This document shows, one piece after another, positions 1-10,800 of a stretch of 64,000 nt of DNA. The position numbers were made by a program, and so were the translations under genes. Within the stretch, counting starts at the first letter, position 1. Each line of letters begins with the position of its first letter. The notes under the pieces were generated by a model, which was not told the origin of the DNA, did no database searches, and worked only from the letters and a program-made list of their open reading frames with translations. This DNA comes from Spisula solida (Eukaryota; Mollusca; Bivalvia; Venerida; Mactridae): assembly GCA_947247005.1 (NCBI GenBank), contig OX365947.1, positions 30,522,760 to 30,586,759 on the forward strand, given 5' to 3'.

Positions 1-278
1 GTCCAACATATGACACAATACCATTGAACGATTTACCATGGCAAAACGAAATTACAAGGACAACAAAATCGTACATTCCTATATTATGTATGCTATAAAA
101 ATACCTATTTCTTTTTAAATTTGAAGTAACAAATTTAACAAGATTTAAATAACAAAAATGATAACAAATATACATTGTTGCAATTATATAACTGTAGTTA
201 AAACAGTTATTCAAAACATAATTTTCTTAGTTCGAATGCGTCAAACTTTCCTAATTTTCTGATCTGGTTCTTATTAGT

Positions 279-517
279 CCCCTACCGGTTTTTGACCGGA
301 GGGGACTATAGGTATGCCCTCCGTCCGCCCGTCATTCCGTCAAAAAGTCTGGCTCCTGACATAACGCAAACAGTTTCCAAGCTAGGTTTATGAAACTTGG
401 TATGTGGATAGGGGGAAATAAAGGGATAATGCACGTCCAAACATATTTTGATTCCGACCATAATTTAGGTTGCTATGGCAACAGAAACATTTAAAATGGC
501 TTAAAACCGGTAGGGGG
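279..517. repeat. Dispersed inverted-repeat element, CCCCTACCGG family
   Basis: The stretch begins with CCCCTACCGGTTTT and ends with its complement AAAACCGGTAGGGG. A diverged, interrupted relative lies near 58089-58920 in this window. No open frame is seen. I infer a non-autonomous dispersed repeat common in bivalve intergenic DNA. Confidence 0.6.
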
Positions 518-544
518 CTTCTGTATTGCTTGCAATTCTTAATT

Positions 545-795
545 ACTTGTTTTCAGTGTTAATAAGTTCGGTAAATTTAACCATATTTGGTCTGGTTCTG
601 TAGTATGGTGGAATGTATTTTTTTCTTAAATCGCTCTCAAATTGGCATAGTAAAACAAAATGATCTTCTAACACTTCACATAAATCGCATATACGTTCAT
701 TGACAAGAATACTTACTGGTTTGGCCCAACGGCCAGTTTCAATATGAAGTCTGTGAGAGGAAACCCTAAGTTTTGTTAGTTCGATACGACAGTTA
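545..795 (-). pseudogene. 3' end of a non-LTR retrotransposon ORF2 (fragment)
   Basis: On the minus strand an open stretch without a start codon reads as the C-terminal tail of a LINE ORF2 protein. It has the run ..LRVSSHRLHIETGRW.. followed by a cysteine/histidine knuckle (C-x2-C, later H and C in CDLCEVLEDHFVLLC) and then ..YYRTRPNMVKF... The tail ends near 545. Nothing of the reverse transcriptase is present upstream, so this is a 5'-truncated dead copy. The reading rests on family resemblance recalled from many animal LINE tails. Confidence 0.7.
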
Positions 796-1102
796 TTTAT
801 TAATATTGATTAATTATAAATATATTCACCACATACAATACGTTTTATAACCGTTTTCGGTATAGATGATCCATGACTAATAGTAATTAATAGAGCGAAG
901 TCGATTCCCCACCTCACAAAGGGTAGGTATATAAATGCACTACCAACATAAGTTAAAATTGCTGAAAGTAATCAAATACATGGCCCATAGGATACTACAA
1001 GGTATTATGAGATTTACATGTCCCATAGGTTATGAGATTTACTTTTCTGAGTTTGATCCTTCGCATGCTCAGTGTTTAGGTTTTTTAAAGTGCTTTGTCA
1101 TA

Positions 1103-1228
1103 CATTGACCAATCTTTCTTATATTTGGCATGAATGTTAACCTCCATGAGGCAGAGTGTCATGCCCAACCCTCAAGTTCCTATCTCAAAGGTCAAGGTCA
1201 GTGTTGGAGGTCAAAGGCCAAATTGAAG
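1103..1228. repeat. Dispersed repeat, copy 1 of 2
   Basis: About 125 bp starting CATTGACCAATCTTTC and running to CCAAATTGAAG is repeated with scattered substitutions at 2492-2618. Both copies are in the same orientation. No coding potential is seen. Confidence 0.7.
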
Positions 1229-2491
1229 CTTGTCTGGACCATAACTTTGTCATACACTAGTCGAATGTTCTAAGTACACACTTTGTAATTTTAATTTAAC
1301 AGGAAAAGTATTAGACCTATCAGTGAATCGAATATACCATTGCAATCAGGAAACTATTGTCTAGCAAGTTGAGTTAATCACCATTCTGAAATATAATAAA
1401 AACATACTTGAAAATGACCATTTAGTTCACTGCTTAAAAAAACAAAGTCGCACATCAATATTATGTATGACCACCGTCTGCCCTGATGATAGCCTGACAT
1501 CCTCTCAGGAATTAAATTGATAATGATGTGTACCAATTGCTGCTGGAGTGCATTCCGTTCTAGTAAAGGGTTCGTTGTGAGTTCCTGTACGTTCTGGTGT
1601 TGCCGTCGTGCTCGGATGCGTCGCCCCAACTCACCCCAGACGTATTATATCGGATTTTGATCCGGGCTACAAGGCGGGCATTCAATAGTGCAACCTAAAT
1701 AGGAAATTGCATCAAAATCAAATTCCATGTGATACGAATGTGCTCATATCTTACAAAATACATGATTGATCGAAAATAGTGAGTTTTTTGTTAAATTGTA
1801 GTAGTAATTCGGATGACAAATGCCTATTGAAAGTTACTTCCTTGCTCAAATTCAAATTGCTCCATACAAATAAATGGACTTATTCTGTTGAAATCAACGA
1901 TTCCACATTATTCCACAATCTTTAAGAGGTACAACCATCAGTCAGATGTTGTCATAAACGTGTTTTGAAGAATTTAAGGACTAAATGTAAATGACGCCAT
2001 GTGACGTCTCAATTTTAAATCGAGTCAATAGAAACATGCAGCTTTTTCGAGAATTCAATGCTACAACCATAATAAAAAGTTTGTGCATGTGTTAAGAACC
2101 CCAAAAACAGCCAATTAATGAATTAAATCTTACCCGTCTTATTGGCATGCCAATTTCAAGCATTAATATCGCACTTGCGCACTCCCCAAGCGTCATTTGC
2201 GTGAAATGATACGAACTATTTTATGGCTTTATGTTTGGGGGTCGAATGTTAATCGTGTATGAAATGATTTAAACACATTTACACATATTTGAGGCGTGCG
2301 CACGAGAAAAATGTGATTTTGTCATTTTCGTCACGCATCAATGATTGTTACGTAGATCTTGGTTTTTCTTCTTCTGTATTAAAGACAATTACCAACATAT
2401 GCTATCTTAACAGTTTTATTAAGTTGAGATGATTATGTTCCGGATTTATTCTAGTTATAAAAGGGTGTACTTAGAACATTCGTCAAGTGTA
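1229..2491. other. Intergenic sequence with no recognised gene
   Basis: I see only AT-rich unique-looking sequence here. A short minus-strand frame around 1378-1629 has no recognisable domain and poor context, so it is not called. Confidence 0.5.
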
Positions 2492-2618
2492 CATTGACCA
2501 ATCTATCTTATATTTGGCATGAATGTTAACCCCCGTGAGGCGGAGTGTCATACCCAACCCCCAGGTTCCTATACCAAAGTTTAAGGTCACAGTTGGAAGT
2601 CAAAGGTCAAATTGAAGG
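2492..2618. repeat. Dispersed repeat, copy 2 of 2
   Basis: Second copy of the repeat at 1103-1228, same orientation. It is followed by a stretch ending GCCCGAGGGCACGAAT near 2690. Confidence 0.7.
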
Positions 2619-3153
2619 CTAATTTAAGTTGTAGCCATTTTTTAACATGCGCCGAGGCTCGACATAATTTGCCCGAGGGCACGAATTTCTAGTATTAAAA
2701 TCATATCGATAAATACGGGTAGTTATATCGACCATTCACAATGCTAATTGCCAAACGTTCAATAATATGATATTTGTTAAAATAGTTTACATCTACCGGT
2801 CATGCGGGATTCGAACCTATACTGAACTTAGTCTAGAGTATAACGAAGTACAAAAAATAAACGTCGATAAAATAGAGCTGACAAAACAATGATTATTAAA
2901 CGTAGGCTGCTAGTGTATGATACATTTGATACAAAAACCCGATTACATCTGTGGTTTATAGTTGATAGATTGCAAACATTTGTCTAATAAATTTCAATAC
3001 ATTCATGCTCAATGACAAACATAATGAACGACCTGTCATTTAAAGGAACATATGCTAGTTTCCACAACTAGAAGTATCAATCAATTTATGTGAATGAAAC
3101 CAACTATTTTATAATCCATTACGTCATTTTGATCTATTTTATATATATTTCAG

Positions 3154-4154
3154 TTAAAGAAGAAAGTCCTGTCCTTTATTTTGACCATATTGGGGACATT
3201 GAACTTTACCCGCCATTCCAACCGGAAGTGGTATCGGACTTCCCGACTGTTAAAGGATCATCGCCGAGAATTCCGCATATTCTTCATCAAACGTACACAG
3301 ATGTGCTCGTACCTATTCAATATACAATGTTCGCAGAAAGACTGGTGAAAATGCATCCTACATGGACATACTATTTCTGGACGGACGCCTCTGCGCGAAA
3401 ACTAGTCGAGGAAAGATTCCCATCGCTTTTAAAAGTTTGGGACAATCTGGAGCTCAGCATTCACCGAGGAGACATATTGCGGTATATTGTTTTATACGAA
3501 TTTGGTGGCATTTATCTTGATTTAGATGTAGACACACTAAGACGCCTGGAGCCAGTGACCATGAAGTACGCTTGCATTATCCCAACGGAACCGTTCGAAC
3601 ACAACGTTTTCATATATAAAACGCACATATTTATGACGAATGCGATCATGTTCTGCCGACCAAAGCATCCCTTCTTCAAGTTAATGTTAGAAAATCTGGA
3701 GAAAATGACTTTCAACTTCACCCATTGTGTAATGGACACCGGACCAGGACTCGTGACTCGATCATTCTTACAATATAACAATATTGATGCAGCAGACATA
3801 AACAGAACAAAAACCGGAAGTGAAAGTAACTCTCCCTTCTTCTACAAAGGAGAGTTACCGGAAACAGATGATAATGCTGTTTATGTTCCAAATACTCACT
3901 ATTTTACGGATGCATTGGATGTAAATTTCCAAGAACAAAATTTCAGGTTAATTTGTAAAAACTTTGACGCTCAAAATTACCTGACACAAAGAGCGTGCAA
4001 GGATATGAACAGAAGAGGAATGAACAGAAACTCTAGCAAGTTCAATATTTTAGTTCATAAATGGTATCACTTCTGGAAATTCAAGCTAGGTGATATAGAT
4101 AGGATGTTAAAGAAAGACATCAGACAATTTGTCCCTAATGCAATTATATACTGA
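3154..4154 (+). CDS. GT32-like glycosyltransferase, terminal exon
   Basis: This exon encodes about 333 residues of a glycosyltransferase of the DxD sugar-binding (Gly_transf_sug, GT32) type. Such enzymes use a nucleotide sugar and a divalent metal, usually in the Golgi lumen. The motif PRIPHILHQTY near the start and WTYYFWTD fit the family. RGDILRYIVLYEFGGIYLDL runs straight into the catalytic DLD (LDLDVD), and all are intact. A consensus acceptor (TATATATATTTCAG) ends at 3153. The open frame upstream of it has no ATG and reads as intron, so the true start with its expected signal anchor must lie in another exon that I could not find. The exon begins with two bases of a split codon. The frame ends at a TGA at 4152-4154 after ..FVPNAIIY. 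Substrate cannot be told from sequence; relatives are often labelled inositol phosphoceramide mannosyltransferase-like. Confidence 0.8.
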
Positions 4155-5285
4155 ACCACCAGGCGCAACATTCACGCTATTTTTCTATGAAAAAATGCCA
4201 CTTTGCCTTTTCATGAAACTGTGTTCATTTCGTATGTGCCCTTCTGTAATTTCGTTGTCTAGCACAGGGCTTCTTCGTATCACTCAACATTGCATTTACA
4301 CTGTATCAGTTGTGGGTTGCCCTTGTGATGTGTTGTCGTCCGTTTGGTATGTTTTGTCTCCTAGATCGTGATTCGGATTCGTTTTACTGTCTGGGGCGGC
4401 AGGCTTTCGGAGTGGCATCTCGTGTTTTGTAGTTGTTCAGTTTTGCGTTGTGCATTGTCTATTTGTTTGTTTGTTTTTATGAGTCATTTGTTTGTGTCTT
4501 TCGTGTCCTACATGGTGTTTCTGTTGGGTGCCACATCCGACCTTAGTTTCGTTTGTCTATATAAATTCCTATTAAATGGTGCTACATGTACGTTTAATTT
4601 TAAGCTCCAATACCGTCTATACTTATACATGCATTTATCAATTTTAGATACAAAATGTACTCAATCAAATGTTATAAATCCTCAGTATTCGCCATTTTCA
4701 CCCCGCCCACATTCTTTCGGGGCTAGTTATTTTCTTGGCATTCACAATTTGTCCTCTATCAGATTCGTTGGCGCTATTCGTACCCTATCCGGTTCGTTTA
4801 TAATTCAAATATTTCCCCCTATCCATTGACCTATTTTCTTTATGTTGAAATAATTTGTGCGACTGCAATGTTTTACTATTTACTTGGATTCTTAAACTTT
4901 TTAGGACTTTTTGACTTCTAAAACCAGATCTTTCAGCTGTTTAACTGCCGAAACTAGCTGAAACAAGTTGTTTTGACTTTTTTACAGCTGTTGATGAAAT
5001 TTAACAGCTGAAACTTTGCCATTTAGCTTATAACAGCTTCTTTAAAACTGAATAACCTAAAAACTATGATTTTTCTGCTAAAACTAGTTCGTTCAGCGTT
5101 TAGGCAGTTGAAACTTGGACTTTCAGAAGTTTACTTTCCTTTTCTCGTTCAGTTATGTGTTGGACATTGTGCTGTGGTATATTCAGTCTGTGCTTCGCTG
5201 TTTTGGTTGAGTTCTGCCTTCCCTTTCCGATTGTTTGTAATCCTTTTGAGGCAGTTAAAATAAAGTATCTTTAAAATGTTATATA
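4155..5285 (+). other. Probable 3' UTR of the glycosyltransferase gene
   Basis: The stretch after the stop codon is T/G-rich and has no convincing coding frame. The first canonical AATAAA on the plus strand is at 5259-5264. Repeated AACAGCTGAA-type words occur at 4920-5110. Calling it a UTR is inference from position. Confidence 0.4.
5259..5264 (+). terminator. Polyadenylation signal AATAAA
   Basis: Canonical hexamer downstream of the glycosyltransferase stop codon. It is the best candidate for the end of that transcript. Confidence 0.4.
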
Positions 5286-5322
5286 TTCAGTGATTTAATG
5301 TAACCGTCATATCGAGATAAAG

Positions 5323-5446
5323 GTATACTTTAATTAATCCATAAATAAACGCATCATACCGTGACACTTAAACGCCAGCCTACGGCAATATAAAACGACA
5401 TCAATACATTCATGTGTGCATTTATTTATGGATTATTGAAGTATAC
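5323..5446. repeat. Small palindromic element (MITE-like)
   Basis: The left end GTATACTTTAATTAATCCAT is repeated inverted at the right end (..ATGGATTATTGAAGTATAC). The arms are about 30 bp around a 60-bp core. No target duplication is clear. Confidence 0.65.
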
Positions 5447-6007
5447 ATACCCGTAACAGTTTGTACTGTAGATAGCAGTTACCATGTAGTATGGTCTAAC
5501 TAAATTGTTGTCCAGTTCAAGACTTCGATACTGCTTTCGACACAAGGAGAGAGGGGGTATATAGTGTTAGTGAACACTTAGGAAACTCTTGCTCATTTAA
5601 ATGTATCCCTCTCCACTTACCACGTTCAACAAGACTCTTCAGTAACAATCGAATTCTTTGAATCAGTATAGGTAACCATTAGTGTTTAAATTCACAGATT
5701 CGCACAGCTTTGGAATCACTAAAATAGTTATATGATGCGCAACGCGAGAAAATGGCCCTTAAGGTCAAAATTTTCGATTTGTGCTTTTTCACAAAAAGTA
5801 AATATTGGATCTTTCCTCTTTTCATAAATGTATCATTTATGACTATACCATGTTCCGTTTGGTTGCTATGGAGATCTTATGCTGATTTGAATACCTGTAG
5901 CATACACATAGAACAGTCTTAAATACCATACAACCCTGTTTATAAGAAAATAAATGTTTCAAAGGTTGTCAACCTGTTATCTAGAAGTTGTTTAGGTACT
6001 ATGTTCA

Positions 6008-6194
6008 AGAATTGCATAACTTAATAAATGTGTTTCAAACATGAAAAACAGAGAATTGAGTCTGATCCTGAATTACAATTCGTTGTGAGAATGGGAGGAA
6101 AAAGAATTGCATAACTTGATAAATGTGTTTCGAACATGAAAAACAGAGAATTAAGTCTGATCCTGAATTCCAATCCGTTGTGAGAACGGGAGAA
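6008..6194. repeat. Tandem duplication of a 95-bp unit
   Basis: AGAATTGCATAACTT...GTGAGAA occurs twice back to back (6008-6102 and 6103-6194) with few differences. Confidence 0.8.
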
Positions 6195-6562
6195 GATGTG
6201 TCAGATTTGTTTTTATTTCTGCATTTTATCGTTTTAGATAATAATAACATAATAACAATAAAACAACAAATTTTATTCTTTAAATAAAATTACACTGGTG
6301 TGTTTATTCATACAAAAATTGCATAGGTCAAAATGGGTTAATTACATCAATTAATTTCAAATTATAATTTAAGTAAACATATAACAATTGCAACACATAT
6401 TAAACAGCACAGACAGACAGACGACAAACGAATAACAACACGTAATGCTAGAATTATAATTACAAGAACAATTTGACTAGGGAACAGGACATGACAAACA
6501 TCGCATACATGCACACAATGCTAGCATATTTCACAGGATTCGGGGGCGAATGTTCAATGTGG

Positions 6563-6734
6563 AGAGTCGTGTTGAGAACGAATCCATGAACGTCACTTCC
6601 GGGATGAGTCGCGTTGAAAACGAATCCATGTAACGTCACTTCCGGGATTAGTCGTGTTGATAACGAATCCATGTAACGTCACTTCCGGGATGAGTCGTGT
6701 TGAGAACGAATCCATGTAACGTCACTTCCGGGAT
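6563..6734. repeat. Four-copy minisatellite with ACGTCACTTCCGGG in each unit
   Basis: Four units of about 43 bp (AGTCGTGTTGAGAACGAATC.. ending in ACGTCACTTCCGGGAT). Each unit carries a CRE half-site joined to an ETS-type core (rc CCGGAAGTGACGT). It lies downstream of the ODAD4 stop codon. Confidence 0.8.
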
Positions 6735-7347
6735 AAACACAGTCATGTTCAGCATGCACACACTTTGGAATAAAAATAAATGTAATAAATATCAGATTCC
6801 ACGTCAAATATCATTGAATGTTTGGCACATGTCTACTTTACATGTATAGTCCGCTATCACAGGGTTTGCTATACTATTTACAACATGCATGTATGTATAC
6901 ATTCGGTTTCCATGGCAATGAACAACTTAATTTATAGTTAAATCAAGTCAAGTAAGGAATGCTCAACTGGATCATTACAGCTTCAATAACCAGGTGACGA
7001 ATTCACGAGATGTTTTGACATCTGTCCTTACACTAAACAGTCCGAAATATTAAGGACATACGTCGTTGTATGAAGCTGTTATTTAGTTACGTGGCGTCTA
7101 GCTAGGGAACTTCATTCAGTCGAATGTTTAAATCATAAAACTGCTGTCGAAAGTTTGAATGAAATTCCATATTACGCCATGGTATCAAGTAATGTTGGTA
7201 CCATCCATTAACTATTTCCTATCTCTGTCCACCTTGATACGTGTAGATACAAGGGAGGCAAGTCGAAAACATGCGAAATATGATAGGAAATAAGCAAAAT
7301 GGTCCAACAACCAAATTGTAGTTGTACAGCATTCCAAAGCACAAAGT
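6735..7347. other. Region between the minisatellite and the ODAD4 stop codon
   Basis: No gene or obvious repeat is seen. It may hold ODAD4 3' UTR sequence if the overlapping polyadenylation signal at 7347-7352 is not the one used. Confidence 0.4.
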
Positions 7348-7352
7348 TTATT
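7347..7352 (-). terminator. Polyadenylation signal overlapping the ODAD4 stop codon
   Basis: On the minus strand AATAAA spans 7352-7347 and contains the TAA stop (7350-7348). It could end the ODAD4 mRNA with a very short 3' UTR. Further AATAAA hexamers on this strand appear only near 6300. Confidence 0.4.
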
Positions 7353-7838
7353 TCATTTTCCCTTTTCCGGACACGAATGTTTCAGATCGGATATGATCTC
7401 GGAGATCGACGGATGATCCGAAGATGGTCGATTCTGTCCGAAGTCTCTCGAGGTCCAAAGCCAGGTCATTATGATCGCCAACAGTATCTGTGAGGGAGAC
7501 GTCACCGTCATCGTCCGGTATGAGAATGCTAGAATACTCCGACTGGGCGGCAGGGGTTTTAGCGTAGTCAGCACGACACCGGTATCCAAGGTCCGCGTGA
7601 CGTTTGGCAATCTCAGCACGTGACCGGGATAATCCTTGCATTTGATAATCTGTCAGTGTAGAATTATCACGTGACAAGGAACTGGTGAAATTGTCGGAAC
7701 GAGAATCTGGCGGGAAATTAAGTGGTCCCTTTGTTCGCATTTCTTCTACAATACGATCGTTGACATCCTGTAGAGCGTCTCTGATAGCGTCCTCGGCTTT
7801 CTCGTCACCTTCAAGTATACAATTTATGAGTTTCGACA
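7348..7838 (-). CDS. ODAD4: ODAD4 exon 15 (residues 912-1074 and stop)
   Basis: Acceptor AATTCAG, stop TAA at 7350-7348. Starts with SKLINCILEGDEKAEDAIRD, then a Ser/Asp-rich low-complexity tail ending GKGKMK. Confidence 0.9.
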
Positions 7839-10800
7839 CTGAATTATGCTTGCTTTATCACTCATTCATTTTACTCCGTTCGTGAAACTGATTTTCCTTT
7901 ATTTAATATTAATTAAACATTTATGTATTTTAATTCGTATATCATCGTTAGGTATTAGTAGTGCTAGCAAAATCGTGCAGATACGCATATTCGTGCACGA
8001 ACTAAACGCTCGAACCAAAATGAATTGGCTAAAAAGTGAAACGTGTAACGGAAAAAATACCTCTGAAGGTGTTTTAGTTGGGCTGCTAAATACATGTACA
8101 TTTATTAGTTTTGACTTGTCTGGTAAATAACGCCTGTGATGACTTCAATATTATTTTTGGGGAGAACTACCTTTCGGACAAAATTTGTTGGGGTGTAATC
8201 ATTATTTCGACAATCATTTATGTAAGGTCTGGACTCCCTACTAGATCCCTCAATAATATGTTTGAGGCAGTGCTCGTTTGAGATAGAGCAATGCAAAAGA
8301 AAAGTGTTTCATAATGACGTCACTGAATACTGATAAAGCTGGAATGGATGCCCCTATTCCCCTTACCTTGCAGTCTGGCCTGGTCTAAAGCTCTCTCGAA
8401 TGTGTTGAATGCAGCGTGATATTGCTTCAGTTTCACTGCAAGTAGTATATAAAACATAAATTGTATAAACATATCGTACAGCCCTCCTTCATATTCAAAA
8501 GTATCCGGATTGAAATTTTATTTCGAAATATGCAAGTTTTTCATTCCTGAATAGATATACTATGTAAGTCATAAAAGTGAAGTTGAAGTAACTGCTGGCC
8601 GTGTAGTTACTTGTACATGGAACATAATATATATTATGTACAAACTGGCAGAAATGGGCTATTACGTAAGTGGCGAAAAGTCTTTTTCGAAATATCATTT
8701 GAAATGTATAAAATATATGTGTTTACATGTTACGACACGGAAAAGAAATTAACAACTCGCCAACATAATGTACTCCCAAAAACAACTCCAAATCGATAAA
8801 TTGTTGTCCTCCCGTGGAATATAGATACAGTAACTAACTATCGTTGAAAATTGTTGAATGTACCAACACCTGCACTCGAATTAGACCGGATGCTCGTAAT
8901 AACTTAACTCTAGTAAGAGGGATACATTAATGTACAATATAGAGCAAATTCGCCGGGACTTTGAAATTTGCTCGAATTAGGCCAGTTGCTCGAATAATCG
9001 CTGCTCGTATTACCGAGGTTTTACTGTATATATGATTTACGATTGACGCGAAAAAGACCACCTACCTTCAGCTACTCCCATCAATACACAGGATTGAAGT
9101 TTGTAACTCCATTCAACGGCTTCCTCAGCAGCTTCCAGGGATTTCTTGGCGGCATCTTTGGCATACTCAAAGTCTCCTAATGCTAGGAAACAATTTCCGA
9201 TCTCATGAAACAACCATGCTGTCTCAATACGTGATGCACACATTGGTGTCTTCCTCAAAAACCTGAAAGACGTACAGAGGATTGGCCAAAACTGTCACAT
9301 AATCAATATACATTTACACTCAAATCTCCATAGTTTCAATATTAACACCAGCTAATTTAATATGTTCAAGTTCATTTTCACATTTTGTCTTCTTCAACGT
9401 CACAAACACAAAATGTGCAATGGTTTCAAAGGTGGTGTCATAATATTGAGTTGCTTCAGTGTGTAATGAACCTTTATTATTCCTGTGGCACCATTTAACA
9501 CATTGGATACAAACAGGTGCAAATAAATCCATAAAAATATCTATCTACTAGTATACAAATTGTTCAAATGACAGCAATTTATACTTAATTGGTATTAAAA
9601 AGCAACATTCCATAAATATTGTAAGCTACATTTATGCACTTACATGTCCAAAGCCTCTTGATGTTTCTTTTGTACGACAAACACACGTCCAAGATTACCC
9701 AGGGCTCTGGATACGGCGTCTTCAATTTGACTGAAACACACAATAACGTGTTACTATATTAATAGGGCATCACAAAGGTGATTCAGCGGACACTAATTTA
9801 AATAACTGGTAAAATGAATAGAACCATTAAAGACATCTTATTCGCTTCTCTGTTTGGACGTATAGCGGAGGATTGGACACATTGGTGATGAGCAGGTGTT
9901 GGCTGGTAATTTGCATGAACCTAACGGAGACCTGACGGAGACGTGTGACGTAGTGGTTGTGATCTGCTATGTTATAGACGACAGGCTGTCTGAGTAGGGT
10001 GTTTAGTTTTTGTAGCTGTTTATTTTTATTATTTCTTGTTTAGTTTAATGTTCGTCCTTTTGACTTGTACTCATGTGAGTTCTTTTTTGTACATTTTGTG
10101 TTGCAATCAACGTCTTTGTATTGTTTCTATTGTTTATGTACATACAAAATAAATGATAAGAACTGAGAAGATTCCTGTTTGTGTAACTTACTGTTTTTCA
10201 CCGATATCCAGATCTTTGTAATGATGATCCATCCCGCGTTCATAATCCTTTTTGCCGATACAAACGTTGCCAAGGTAACTGTGTAAGGTGGCCATGTGTG
10301 GAAACCTTTCTGGCCAATCTTCAGCCTCTAACAACCTCAAAACGTGAGCCGACCTGCTTGCACATTCCTCGTATCTTCCATCAGCGTACACTGAATATGT
10401 AACAATATAAATAAGAAAGATACGTATGCCACGATCTGAAAAGTCTAAATATTTATTATCTTACATCGATCATGCCTACATATTAGTTTTCACACGAATG
10501 CTAAATGTTGGCAATAATAATTTTCTTTGCTATGTATTGATTCATTACTAGACGTGTCTATTATACTAGCAAGTTCGAGGCGAACCCTCGTCTAAGACGA
10601 AACCGTTCGACCCTATGACTAGGCATTATGTCCCTCTCTCTGATTTTTTAGTATTTTATATTCTCAAATCACTCACACCTTGCAGTATGGTACGTTATAA
10701 ATGTAAAAGAAATTCCATGAGCCACTTGTGTATAAACAAGGCTTAACTTCGTACCAGAAAAATCAACTCGTGTCTCTCTGTACGCCAAAGTCGCCAGTGT

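Noticed and set aside
2799..2850. Minus-strand B-box GGTTCGAATCCCGCATGACC
   Set aside because: No A box or cloverleaf upstream; probably a decayed SINE or chance match.
3512..3799. Minus-strand 95-codon frame
   Set aside because: Lies inside the glycosyltransferase exon on the other strand and has no homology.
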